Positions 16,917 to 26,486 are shown, counted from the stretch's first letter. The stretch: 64,000 nt of DNA from Polaromonas sp. SP1 (GCF_003711205.1 NZ_CP031013.1:4382501-4446500), one strand, 5' to 3'. The notes: generated by a model from the letters alone, not told the origin. Made by a program: numbers and translations.

Positions 16917-18230
16917 GTGCGCATGGCGAAGTTATACCAACGCAAATGGCTCTGGATCCGGCTTCCGATGGTCCTTGCAGCCGCCGCCACGGCCACGGGT
17001 CTATGGCTGTTCGCCTGGCCCATGCCGCCATCGCGCCTGAGCATCGCCACGGCGGGGGCGGATGGGGCGTACTACCTTCATGCGCAGCGCTATGCCGAAA
17101 GATTTGCGGCGCACGGCATCACGCTGGACATCCAGACATCCGCAGGCTCACAGGAAAATCTTGCGCGCATTCGCCAGGGCGCGAATCCTTCCGACCTGGC
17201 CTTGATGCAAGGCGGCTTTGGTTACCTCGGAAGCTCACTGGAAAGACGCGACCGCAGCCGCGTCGAAACGCTGGTCAATGTGGACGTGGAGCCTTTGTGG
17301 ATTTTCACGCGCGGGCGCGAGATCGACTCGCTCAACCAGTTGCAGGGCTTGCGGGTGGCCATCGGCCCCGAAGGCAGCGGCACACGCAAGGTGGCGCTCA
17401 AGCTGCTGGAGCAGGCCAGGATTGAGCCCAGGGACCTGACACTCTTGCCGGTGACCAGCAGCCCGGCGATCCAGGCGCTGCGGCAGAACGCGGTCGACGT
17501 GGTGTTTCTGGTGGCGGCGCCCGAGTCCTTTGTGGTGCAGAACATGCTGATCCTGCCGGGCATCCACCTGGCGAACATCCGCAAATCCGCCGCGATCACC
17601 GAACGCAACCCCTACCTTGAATCCCGCCTGCTGGCGCAAGGCACCCTGGATGCGCGGCTTCCCCCGCGCGACATCACACTGCTTACCACCACAGCCAGCC
17701 TGGTGGCGCGCGAAGATTTACACCCGGCCCTCAAGCGGCTGGCCATTGCGGTGGCCATGGACGTTCATGCGGGCGGGGGGCTGTTTCACCGCGCGGGTGA
17801 CTTCCCCGCCCTGCGGCGCATCGACTTCCCGACCGCACCCCAGGCACGTGAGACCCTGACGCACGGCCTGCCCTGGCTGGAAAGGCTGCTGCCGTTCTGG
17901 TGGGCCCAGGTCGCCGAACGCATCCTGCTCATCGTGCTGCCGGTGGTCCTGCTGGCCCTGTGGCTGATGCGGCTCGTCCCGGCTTACCTGCGCTGGATGC
18001 TGGAAAGCCGGGTCAACCGCTGGTATGGCGAGCTCAAGTTCATTGAAAACGACCTCAACCAGGAATCGCTGTCGGGCCTGGACCTCACACGTTTCCTGCT
18101 TCGCCTGAACGGCATCGACAAGGCCATGATGGCGTTTGCCACGCCCCGCGACCTGATGGCGCGCTGCTACACGCTGCACCAGCACATCGAATTTGTGCGC
18201 CAGCGGCTTTACCGCATGAGGGGGCGATAA
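16917..18230 (+). CDS. Membrane-anchored TAXI-type solute-binding protein, copy 1
   Basis: This 437-residue protein has an uncleaved N-terminal helix (residues about 10-35), a TAXI/NMT1-type periplasmic binding domain (LSIATAGADGAYYLHAQRYA, TSAGSQENLARIRQGANPSD, IGPEGSGTRKVALKLL), a second helix near residues 330-355 (ERILLIVLPVVLLALWLM) and a C-terminal cytoplasmic tail of about 85 residues. Classical TAXI proteins are soluble and work with a fused TRAP permease, and none is adjacent in that form. The two-helix architecture suggests a sensor or scaffold. ATG 16923 is an alternative start. A paralogue follows 5 bases downstream. Confidence 0.82.
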   Translation: MRMAKLYQRKWLWIRLPMVLAAAATATGLWLFAWPMPPSRLSIATAGADGAYYLHAQRYAERFAAHGITLDIQTSAGSQENLARIRQGANPSDLALMQGGFGYLGSSLERRDRSRVETLVNVDVEPLWIFTRGREIDSLNQLQGLRVAIGPEGSGTRKVALKLLEQARIEPRDLTLLPVTSSPAIQALRQNAVDVVFLVAAPESFVVQNMLILPGIHLANIRKSAAITERNPYLESRLLAQGTLDARLPPRDITLLTTTASLVAREDLHPALKRLAIAVAMDVHAGGGLFHRAGDFPALRRIDFPTAPQARETLTHGLPWLERLLPFWWAQVAERILLIVLPVVLLALWLMRLVPAYLRWMLESRVNRWYGELKFIENDLNQESLSGLDLTRFLLRLNGIDKAMMAFATPRDLMARCYTLHQHIEFVRQRLYRMRGR

Positions 18231-18235
18231 AGGCG

Positions 18236-19534
18236 ATGAAGCTGCTCCTCCTTTACCGCCGGCGCTGGTGGCTGTTTTATTTTCCGGTGCTGCTGTGCAC
18301 GGCCCTCGCCTTGTGGTGGGCCGCCACGCAATGGAAGGTGCTGCCGCCCGCAGAAACGGTGATAGCGGCAGGCTCGCCGCAGGGCGGCTATTCGATGCTG
18401 GCCCAGCGCTACGCGGAGCAGCTCGAACGCAGGGGTGTGCGCGCCGAGATCGTCTATTCAGACACCCAGAAGGGCTCGCTGGAGCGGCTCACGCGCGCGG
18501 GGGACGCCACCAGCATCGGTTTTGCCCATGGCATTTATGCCAATGCCGCCACCAGGGTGCATGCGCTGGCCGTCGTGGGCCAGGAGCCGGTGTGGATCTT
18601 CTCCACGATCAACGGGCCGTCGTCGCTGGCGCAAACCAAAGGACTGCGCATCGCGGCCGGGCCGGCCTCGGCGTCGTCCTTCATCGCGGCCAAACTGATG
18701 CTGGAGCACGCAGGCGTGCGGCCCGCGGACGTACAGTTTGACAGCGCTACCGGCGTTGCGGCTGCCAACGCCTTGATCGACGGCAAGGTCGATCTGGTGT
18801 TCCAGGCCGCCGGTGAAGATTCGCAGGCCGTGCAGCTCTTGACGCGCAGCAGCGGAATCCAGTTGCTGGGCGCCGAACGCGCCGGCGCGCTGGCCGCGCA
18901 GGACCCGCACCTGCAGCCGCTGCTGCTGCCGCAGGGCGCGATTGAACTGCGCGGCGACATTCCCCCCAGGGACCTCACGCTGATGAGCCTGCAAACGCAC
19001 CTGCTGGTGCGGCCGGACACGCACCCCGCGCTGCAACGCGCATTGCTGGATGCCGCTTTCGAGATTCACGAAATCCCCAACTTCCTGCAGCGTCACGGGC
19101 AGTTTCCCAGCTTCCGGGGCAGCGATTTCCCGCTGTCGCCCCCGGCCCGCGCTTACAGCCTGGGTTCACGCCCATGGATGGAAACCCTGCTGCCCTACCG
19201 GACGGCGCAGTATGCGGAATTGATCTTCTATGCCGTTGTGCCGATTCTCGCCATCGCCGTTTTGCTGCTGGCCTGGATCCCCAAATTGTTCGACTGGCGC
19301 ATCAGCTCGGCCCTGCACCATTTCTACGGCGACCTGAAGTTTCTGGAGGCCGAGATGGACGAGGTTGCCGCCGACAACCCGATGGCGCTGCGGCGCTTGC
19401 TGGAGCGGCTTGACAACATCGAGCGGCAGGTGGTGTCGCTTGATTTGCCCGATGAGTTTTCACAGCGCTGGTACACCCTGCGCGAGCACCTCGCCGCCGC
19501 CCGCGACCGCCTGCTCAAGCTCAGGACGCGTTAG
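18236..19534 (+). CDS. Membrane-anchored TAXI-type solute-binding protein, copy 2
   Basis: This 432-residue paralogue has the same plan as the preceding gene: an N-terminal helix, a binding domain beginning VIAAGSPQGGYSMLAQRYAE, a C-terminal helix (LIFYAVVPILAIAVLLLAWI) and a cytoplasmic tail (HHFYGDLKFLEAEMDEVAA) matching the other copy's RWYGELKFIENDLNQE. The conserved tail argues for a shared intracellular partner. The two genes overlap functionally and perhaps form a heteromer. Ligand unknown. The stop codon lies inside the 11-bp string agggcctgtta, which also occurs at the end of the palindromic element at 23715. Confidence 0.82.
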   Translation: MKLLLLYRRRWWLFYFPVLLCTALALWWAATQWKVLPPAETVIAAGSPQGGYSMLAQRYAEQLERRGVRAEIVYSDTQKGSLERLTRAGDATSIGFAHGIYANAATRVHALAVVGQEPVWIFSTINGPSSLAQTKGLRIAAGPASASSFIAAKLMLEHAGVRPADVQFDSATGVAAANALIDGKVDLVFQAAGEDSQAVQLLTRSSGIQLLGAERAGALAAQDPHLQPLLLPQGAIELRGDIPPRDLTLMSLQTHLLVRPDTHPALQRALLDAAFEIHEIPNFLQRHGQFPSFRGSDFPLSPPARAYSLGSRPWMETLLPYRTAQYAELIFYAVVPILAIAVLLLAWIPKLFDWRISSALHHFYGDLKFLEAEMDEVAADNPMALRRLLERLDNIERQVVSLDLPDEFSQRWYTLREHLAAARDRLLKLRTR

Positions 19535-19582
19535 GGCCTGTTACCGTCAAGGCCACAGACGCTTTGTTTTTAACCTGCGTAC

Positions 19583-19648
19583 ATCTGCGTAACCTGCGTA
19601 ATCTGCGGATGAATTTTTTATCCACAGATTGCGCAGATTTACGCAGAT
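19583..19648. repeat. REP-like imperfect palindrome (ctgcgtaatctgcgg type)
   Basis: Left arm 19583-19610 and right arm 19620-19648 are reverse complements apart from a few substitutions and one single-base indel. The spacer is AT-rich (gaattttt). Extra aacctgcgt units precede the left arm from 19571. It sits between the TAXI pair and the SDR gene and may act as a bidirectional terminator or mRNA stabiliser. Confidence 0.75.
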
Positions 19649-19729
19649 TAAGGAAAAAACCTAAACTGTGCGGCACACCCGGCAGCAAGCCGCGGTAAAA
19701 AAGCAGCAAAGCACGGAGACAAAGGACAC

Positions 19730-20746
19730 ATGAACATCGTCATCACCGGCGGCGCCGGATTCCTGGGCGCCAGGCTGGCGCACCAACTGCTTGAACAAGG
19801 AAAACTTTCTCTTGCGGGCGGCCCGACGCAAATCATCCAGACCGTGACCCTTGTTGACCGCGTCGCTCCGCACGCTGCACTGACGGCGGACCGTCGGGTT
19901 CGTGTCGTGGTCGGCGACCTCAACGACCTCCTGGAGGACTCACCGGCACAAGTAGTGCGTGCCACCGACGCTCTTGTCTTTCACCTCGCCGCCGCTGTCA
20001 GCGGCGAATGCGAAGCTGACTTCGACCTCGGCATGCGCAGCAATGTCGACGCCACGCGCGCGCTGCTGCAGGCCTGCCGCGCACTCGGAACGACACCCAC
20101 CGTGGTGTTTGCCAGCTCGCTGGCGGTCTTCGGCAACTCGCCGGCACAGCCCCTGCCGCCGGTGATTGACGATCGCACGCTGCCGACACCGCAAAACAGC
20201 TACGGCATCCAGAAGTTCATCGGTGAGCAACTCGTGGCCGACTACGCACGCAAGGGATTTATCCGCGGGCGTAACGTACGCCTGATGACGGTCAGCGTGC
20301 GGCCCGGCAAACCCAATGGTGCGGCGTCCAGTTTTTTGAGCGGCATGATCCGCGAGCCGCTGGCCGGTGTGCAGGCCGCGTGCCCGGTGCCCCCCGAAAC
20401 GGCGGTGGCCCTGGCGTCCCCTGCGCGAACCATCGAAGGACTGATACGCGCGGCCGAAGCCGGCGACGCCGAGTGGGGCGCACGCACCGCCATCAACCTG
20501 CCGGCTCTCAAAACCACGGTGGGTGAAATGGCTGCGGCGCTGGAGCGTCTGGCCGGCAAGGAGGCAGCCGGCCTGATCGACTGGACGCCGGATCCCACCA
20601 TCGCCAACATCGTGACCAGCTGGCCTGCGGCCATAGACGCGGCCCGGGCCAGGTCCCTGGGCCTCTTGCCCGACGGTGACTTTGACAGCATCATTGCCGC
20701 CTATTTAAGCGAAAACCCGCGCACTGCGCCGCAGGCGGCGAAGTAA
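19730..20746 (+). CDS. denD: D-erythronate dehydrogenase-like SDR
   Basis: This 338-residue extended SDR begins MNIVITGGAGFLGARLAHQL, has FASSLAVFGNS as the Ser region and SYGIQKFIGE as the YxxxK pair. The family called DenD oxidises D-erythronate or similar C4 sugar acids with NAD. The wording LVDRVAPHA and VRVVVGDLNDL after the first strand matches my memory of that group. It precedes a TRAP transporter by 69 bases, which fits uptake and oxidation of a sugar acid, but kinase and isomerase partners of the erythronate pathway are absent here. The symbol is tentative. Confidence 0.7.
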   Translation: MNIVITGGAGFLGARLAHQLLEQGKLSLAGGPTQIIQTVTLVDRVAPHAALTADRRVRVVVGDLNDLLEDSPAQVVRATDALVFHLAAAVSGECEADFDLGMRSNVDATRALLQACRALGTTPTVVFASSLAVFGNSPAQPLPPVIDDRTLPTPQNSYGIQKFIGEQLVADYARKGFIRGRNVRLMTVSVRPGKPNGAASSFLSGMIREPLAGVQAACPVPPETAVALASPARTIEGLIRAAEAGDAEWGARTAINLPALKTTVGEMAAALERLAGKEAAGLIDWTPDPTIANIVTSWPAAIDAARARSLGLLPDGDFDSIIAAYLSENPRTAPQAAK

Positions 20747-20815
20747 TAATAGGTGTGCATACGGCTTGACGCCGTAGTCGCGGATTTTCTGGACAACGAT
20801 TATTTTGGAGACAAC

Positions 20816-21787
20816 ATGAAAATTTCAAAACTGCTGGTCGGCATGGCCCTGGGCCTGGGATTCATCGCATCTGCAAGCGCGCAAAGCACGATGCGCATCA
20901 GCATTTCCACCGCCCAGAACTCGCATCAGGGCGTTGCCATCGATACCTTCGCCAGGGAAGTCGAGAAACGCACAGCCGGCCGCTACAAGATCCAGACCTT
21001 TTATAACGGGGCACTGGGTGGTGAGCGCGAATCCATCGAAGCCGTACAACTGGGCACCCAGGAACTGGCCTTCTCCTCGACGGGCCCGATTCCCAACTTT
21101 GTGCCTGAAACCAAAATCCTCGACGTTCCCTTCCTGTTTCGCGACAAGGCGCATGCACGCGCCGTACTGGACGGCCCGATCGGCCAGGACCTGTTGACCA
21201 AATTCGATGCCAAGGGCTTCAAGGCGCTGGCCTGGGCCGAGAACGGCTTTCGCCACATGACCAACAGCAAGCGCGACGTGAAGCTGCCGGAAGACCTGAA
21301 GGGCCTGAAGATGCGCACCATGGAGAATCCGGTGCACATCGCGGCCTACAAAGGCCTGGGCATCATCACCACGCCGATGGCCTTTCCTGAAGTGTTCACC
21401 GCGCTGCAACAAGGCACTGTGGACGGCCAGGAAAATCCCCTGTCCGTGATCATGTCGGCCAAATTCGACCAGGTCCAGAAGCACCTGTCGCTGACCGGCC
21501 ATGTGTATTCCCCCTGCATCTTCGTGATGAACAAGGCAGCCTTCGACAAGCTCAGCGCCGCCGACAAGACGGCCTTCGTCGATGCGGCCAAGGAAGCGAC
21601 CAAGGCCAACCGCGCCCGCGTCGACCAGGACGACGCCAACGGCGTGGCCGAACTGCGCTCCAAGGGCATGACGGTGATCGAAAACGTCGACAAGGCCAAA
21701 TTCGTGACCATGCTCGCACCCGTCAATGCTGAATTCGAGAAGCAGTTCGGCAAGGCCAATATCGACGCGATCCGCAACTACAAGTAA
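20816..21787 (+). CDS. dctP: TRAP transporter periplasmic binding subunit DctP
   Basis: This 323-residue protein has a signal peptide (MKISKLLVGMALGLGFIA... cleaving after ASAQ) and a DctP domain (YKIQTFYNGALGGERESIEA, LKGLKMRTMENPVHIAAYK with the carboxylate-binding Arg, TALQQGTVDGQENPLSVI). ATG 20816 follows TTGGAG. An in-frame GTG at 20753 is less likely. It binds an organic or sugar acid and delivers it to DctQM. Because denD is adjacent, the ligand may be erythronate or another aldonate. This is context inference. Confidence 0.9.
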   Translation: MKISKLLVGMALGLGFIASASAQSTMRISISTAQNSHQGVAIDTFAREVEKRTAGRYKIQTFYNGALGGERESIEAVQLGTQELAFSSTGPIPNFVPETKILDVPFLFRDKAHARAVLDGPIGQDLLTKFDAKGFKALAWAENGFRHMTNSKRDVKLPEDLKGLKMRTMENPVHIAAYKGLGIITTPMAFPEVFTALQQGTVDGQENPLSVIMSAKFDQVQKHLSLTGHVYSPCIFVMNKAAFDKLSAADKTAFVDAAKEATKANRARVDQDDANGVAELRSKGMTVIENVDKAKFVTMLAPVNAEFEKQFGKANIDAIRNYK

Positions 21788-21827
21788 GCAATCTATCGGT
21801 AGTTGCTACACTTTTTGTAGCCGCTTA

Positions 21828-21862
21828 CGCCCGCAAACACTGAGCTTGCGGGCGTTTTCTTT
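21828..21862 (+). terminator. Rho-independent terminator or attenuator after dctP
   Basis: A perfect 9-bp stem (cgcccgcaa at 21828-21836 with ttgcgggcg at 21846-21854), a 9-base loop and a ttttcttt tract. It lies between dctP and dctQ, so it probably lowers permease expression relative to the binding protein. A smaller gctac...gtagc hairpin precedes it and resembles a stub of repeat family A. Confidence 0.85.
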
Positions 21863-21892
21863 GTACTCCTCCCTGGTCTTCCGGGATACGCC

Positions 21893-22387
21893 ATGAAACA
21901 AGCCTTCCTCAAACTTGAACGATGGACAACCGGCTTCTCCATGCTGGTGGCCTGCCTGATGCTCGTCATCGCCTCGGCACTGGGCATGTTCCAGATCGTC
22001 ACGCGGTTTGTCCTCGAGCAGCCCGCCGAGTGGAGCGAGATCCTGATTCGCCTCAGCCTGATCTGGATGGTGTTCATGGGCATCCCCATGGCCTTCCGGC
22101 AAGGCGCCATGGTCAGCGTGGATGTGCTCTACCGCTGGAGCCCTCCGCGCGTGCGGCGTGTGCTGGACTGGCTGGTCTGCCTGGCCGCGCTGGCCCTGAT
22201 CGCGGTCATCGTCTGGTGGGGATGGGACTACTCGCTGCGCGGCCGCGTGCAGTCCATGGCCGGCCTCGAATCCATCTCAATGTTCTGGGGCTATGTGGCC
22301 ATGCCCGTGGGCGGCATGTTTTGCGTGATCGGCATCATCGGCAACCTGATCGACCCGCAACGCAATGAACTGGAGACGGCGCAATGA
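21893..22387 (+). CDS. dctQ: TRAP transporter small permease DctQ
   Basis: This 164-residue membrane protein has four helices and the DctQ signature around VLEQPAEWSEILIRLSLIWM and MGIPMAFRQGAMVSVDVLY. It forms the integral complex with DctM. Its TGA overlaps the DctM ATG (ATGA), a standard arrangement in TRAP operons. Confidence 0.9.
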   Translation: MKQAFLKLERWTTGFSMLVACLMLVIASALGMFQIVTRFVLEQPAEWSEILIRLSLIWMVFMGIPMAFRQGAMVSVDVLYRWSPPRVRRVLDWLVCLAALALIAVIVWWGWDYSLRGRVQSMAGLESISMFWGYVAMPVGGMFCVIGIIGNLIDPQRNELETAQ

Positions 22388-23661
22388 CCGCAGTGATGAT
22401 TTCAACGATGGTGCTGTGCTTTGCGCTCACCGTTTCCGTGGCCGTGTCCATCGGCCTGGCGTCCATCTTCGGCATCCAGGCCTCCAACGCCAACATGCTG
22501 ATCTCCGTCAAGGAGATGTTCTCCTCGATCAACAAGTTTCCGCTGGCCGCGATCCCTTTCTTCATCCTGGCCGGCAACCTGATGGAAACCGGCGGCATCT
22601 CGCGCCGGCTGGTCGAATTCGCCAAAAGCATTGTGGGCGGCGTCCAGGGCGGCCTGCCCATGACCTGTGTGCTCACCTGCATGATTTTTGCGGCTGTGTC
22701 CGGCTCGTCCGTGGCCACCACTTTTGCCATCGGCGCCATCCTGATACCGGCGCTTATCAAGCACGGCTACCCCACCGCCTACGCCGCAGCCCTGCAGGCC
22801 ACCAGTGCGGAGCTGGGCGTGATCATCCCGCCGTCCATCCCCATGATTCTTTACGGCGTGAGCGCAGAAGTCTCGATCGGTGAACTTTTCATCGCCGGCT
22901 TCGGCCCGGGCCTGCTGATCGGTTGTGCATTGATGCTGTTCGTGCACCTCTACTGCCGCTGGAAGGGCTGGGGCAAGCACGACGGCGACGGCCGCCTGAG
23001 CTTTGGCAAGGCGACCTGGCAGGCCGGCTGGGCGCTGCTGATGCCGGTGATCATCCTGGGGGGCATTTACGGCGGGATTTTCACGCCGACCGAAGCGTCT
23101 GCGGTGGCGGTGTTCTATGCGCTGGTTGTCGGCATCGTGATCTACCGCGAAATCAAGCTCGCAGACCTCTACGTCATCCTGCGCAAATCGGTCATCTCCA
23201 GCGCCGTGATCATGTTCATCATCGCCAACGCCGGGCTGTTCGCCTTTCTGATCACCCGAGCCGGCGTGCCGGATGCCATTGGCCGCTGGCTTGAGGCCGT
23301 TCTGCAGTCGCCCGCACTCTTCCTTCTGGGCGTCAACGCGGCTCTCTTCGTCATCGGTATGTTCATTGAAACCAGCGCCGCCATCATCGTGCTGGCGCCC
23401 ATCCTGGCGCCGGTGGCCGTGCATTTCGGCATCGACCCGGTGCATTTCGGCCTGGTGATGGTGGTCAACCTTGCCTTGGGCATGATCACGCCGCCATTCG
23501 GCGTGAACCTGTTCGCAGCCTGTACCGTCGCCAAAATATCGCTGGACCGCATCATCCCGTACCTGCTGCCCTTCGTATTGGTCATCCTGGGTTGCCTGAT
23601 GGTGGTGACTTACGTACCGCAGTTATCGCTGGGCCTGCGTGACCTGGTGTACGCCAAATAG
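22384..23661 (+). CDS. dctM: TRAP transporter large permease DctM
   Basis: This 425-residue protein has about twelve helices and the DctM motifs: FFILAGNLMETGGISRRLVE, SGSSVATTFAIGAI, TSAELGVIIPPSIPMILYGV, GGIYGGIFTPTEASAVAVFY and NLALGMITPPFGVNLF. It is the ion-coupled transport channel of the DctPQM system starting at 20816. No further gene follows before the palindromic element at 23715. Confidence 0.93.
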   Translation: MTAVMISTMVLCFALTVSVAVSIGLASIFGIQASNANMLISVKEMFSSINKFPLAAIPFFILAGNLMETGGISRRLVEFAKSIVGGVQGGLPMTCVLTCMIFAAVSGSSVATTFAIGAILIPALIKHGYPTAYAAALQATSAELGVIIPPSIPMILYGVSAEVSIGELFIAGFGPGLLIGCALMLFVHLYCRWKGWGKHDGDGRLSFGKATWQAGWALLMPVIILGGIYGGIFTPTEASAVAVFYALVVGIVIYREIKLADLYVILRKSVISSAVIMFIIANAGLFAFLITRAGVPDAIGRWLEAVLQSPALFLLGVNAALFVIGMFIETSAAIIVLAPILAPVAVHFGIDPVHFGLVMVVNLALGMITPPFGVNLFAACTVAKISLDRIIPYLLPFVLVILGCLMVVTYVPQLSLGLRDLVYAK

Positions 23662-23714
23662 CTTATTTTCAGACGGGGTTTCACGACTCTGTCATCTGCG
23701 GGGGCGATGCTCTA

Positions 23715-23979
23715 GGGCCTGTTAACGCTATTTATGCAAGATGCGTTGCGAGTCAAAAAGGCCTTGAGCAAGGCGCAAAACGCAGGCGGGGTAGACCCCG
23801 TCAAGGCTTTGCAACGCCGCGCAAGGCCTTTTTGATCGCAACCCGGAGGGAATGGGGTGAAAACGGCGCCACTCCGCGTTGCGCTCCTCACCCAGACTCC
23901 CGGTCTGGGATTCGTCGCGCGCCTTGATTGGCGCCGTTTTCACCCCATTCGCATTTGCATAAATAGCGTTAACAGGCCC
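23715..23979. mobile_element. MITE-like palindromic element with 25-bp terminal inverted repeats
   Basis: A 265-bp element. The ends 23715-23739 and 23955-23979 are perfect reverse complements (gggcctgttaacgctattt...). Inside are two nested structures: caaaaaggccttg/caaggcctttttg (23754-23766 with 23822-23834) around cgggg-taga-ccccg, and a 20-bp arm pair (23851-23870 with 23930-23949) around cccagac/gtctggg. The trinucleotide cta flanks both ends, a possible target duplication. No transposase. This fills the 334-base gap between dctM and the next gene. Confidence 0.75.
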
Positions 23980-23995
23980 CTACTTTCATGTGAGG

Positions 23996-24574
23996 ATGAA
24001 ATCCATGCAGCTCCACAAAACCGACCGTGCCCGCGCCGAGCTCAAGCCTGGCGTGAGAACGCTAGGCCAGCGCGAGCGCACCCTGCTGCTGATGGCCGAC
24101 GGCAGCAAATCCGCCCAGGATTTCCGCCCGCTGTTTGACGGCGACGGCGAGGCCATTGCCCTGCGGCTTTTGCGCGAAGGCTTTCTGGAAGCGCATCCCG
24201 GGAAAACGGCAGCGCCTGCCCCGGCAGTTGCGGCCCCGCCCGCGCCAAAACCCACGCCCGCCCAGCTGAAAGACTTCCCCAGCCCGGAAACGACGCAGGC
24301 CATCCAGGTCTCGGCCGACCAGTTTGAGGGCAAGCGCTCGCTCGCCACGACCCGGATGTTCCTGTTTGACATCTGCGAGCGCATGTTCGCCCGGCGCAAC
24401 CCGGAGATGGCTGAGCGCTTTCGCGAAGCGCTGCGCAACGCCAAAGACCGCGAGACCATGCTGGCCGCCTCGCGCGAGATGATCGAGGAAATCGAAAAAA
24501 TCGCCGGCCACGAACGCGCCGACTCCATCAGCGAACGCATCGCCATGCTGCTGCCGCATCACCAGGCGGCCTGA
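23996..24574 (+). CDS. Conserved hypothetical cytoplasmic protein
   Basis: A 192-residue soluble protein that I do not recognise. The N-terminal 60 residues look like a small folded domain (RTLGQRERTLLLMADGSKSA, RLLREGFLEAH). A Pro/Ala linker of about 25 residues follows, then a charged helical C-terminus (FLFDICERMFARRNPEMAER, ASREMIEEIEKIAGHERA). The start may be ATG 23996 or 24005. It lies 16 bases past the palindromic element and upstream of the glycine riboswitch. Codon use is like that of its neighbours, so it looks real. Confidence 0.65.
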   Translation: MKSMQLHKTDRARAELKPGVRTLGQRERTLLLMADGSKSAQDFRPLFDGDGEAIALRLLREGFLEAHPGKTAAPAPAVAAPPAPKPTPAQLKDFPSPETTQAIQVSADQFEGKRSLATTRMFLFDICERMFARRNPEMAERFREALRNAKDRETMLAASREMIEEIEKIAGHERADSISERIAMLLPHHQAA

Positions 24575-24604
24575 GAACCTCCTTCCGTTACACTCCTCGG
24601 GGTC

Positions 24605-24826
24605 AGGAGAGAGTTTTCCTCAGCGAAAACCGCCGAAGGCGCACGAGCACCCTGGGGCACCCCCCTTGAGTCGCACTGAACGCTCAGGCAAAAGGACTGG
24701 CAACCGCCCTGCGGCGCACCACGCGGCACGGCGTTCCCTACTGGAGAGAGGCAGCCTTTCACAGGCAGCCCACCGAAGGAGCAAACCCGCATCGCCGGGT
24801 GAATCTCTCAGGTAAAGTGGACAGCA
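24605..24826 (+). promoter_or_regulatory. Tandem glycine riboswitch (two aptamers) upstream of gcvT
   Basis: Two copies of the glycine-aptamer core are visible. The first has aggagaga at 24605, gccgaaggcgcacg at 24632 and gctcaggcaaaaggact ending at 24698. The second has ctggagagag at 24741, accgaaggagcaaac at 24772 and ctctcaggtaaagtggaca ending at 24823. It ends about 10 bases before the first possible gcvT start, where it can control expression of the glycine cleavage genes. Cooperative two-aptamer switches of this kind normally turn gcv on when glycine is high. Confidence 0.93.
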
Positions 24827-24836
24827 GGGGCAGCCC

Positions 24837-26060
<1,224 letters not shown>

Positions 26061-26070
26061 GCATTTTTTG

Positions 26071-26095
26071 AGTTTTAGTTTTAGTTTTAGTTTCT
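26071..26095. repeat. Short hexanucleotide tandem repeat (agtttt)n
   Basis: About four agtttt units occupy most of the 60-base gap between gcvT and gcvH. They are AT-rich in a GC-rich setting. They could be a slippage-prone spacer affecting gcvH translation. Confidence 0.7.
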
Positions 26096-26120
26096 GCTCA
26101 CTCAACCCCTGGAGAACCTC

Positions 26121-26486
26121 ATGACCGTCAAATACACCGAAGACCACGAATGGCTCAAGATTGAAGGCAACATCGCCACCGTCGGCATCACGGTGCACGC
26201 GCAGGACGCGCTGGGCGATGTGGTGTTTGTGGACCTGCCCGCAGTGGGCGCCACCTTCGCCCAGAAAGAAACCGCCGGCGTGGTGGAGTCCGTGAAGGCC
26301 GCCGCCGACGTGTACATGCCCGTCAGCGGCGAAGTCACCGAAATCAACGAAGCCCTGAAAAACGACCCCTCGCTGGCCAACAGCGACCCGATGGGCGCCG
26401 GCTGGTTCTTCAAGATCAAGCTGTCTGAACCTTCGCAGCTGGACGCGCTGATGGACGAGACACGCTACACCGCCTTCGCTGCCTGA
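26121..26486 (+). CDS. gcvH: Glycine cleavage system H protein
   Basis: This 121-residue lipoyl carrier shuttles the aminomethyl group between GcvP, GcvT and the L protein. The lipoylation motif [15 protein letters not shown] puts the modified residue at Lys59. The N-terminus [16 protein letters not shown] is typical. ATG 26121 follows a clear TGGAGAA ribosome site. Confidence 0.96.
   Translation: MTVKYTEDHEWLKIEGNIATVGITVHAQDALGDVVFVDLPAVGATFAQKETAGVVESVKAAADVYMPVSGEVTEINEALKNDPSLANSDPMGAGWFFKIKLSEPSQLDALMDETRYTAFAA

Noticed and set aside
23728..23943. Small frames in both strands of the palindromic element
   Set aside because: The two apparent proteins share their ends because of the inverted arms, which is an artefact of the symmetry.
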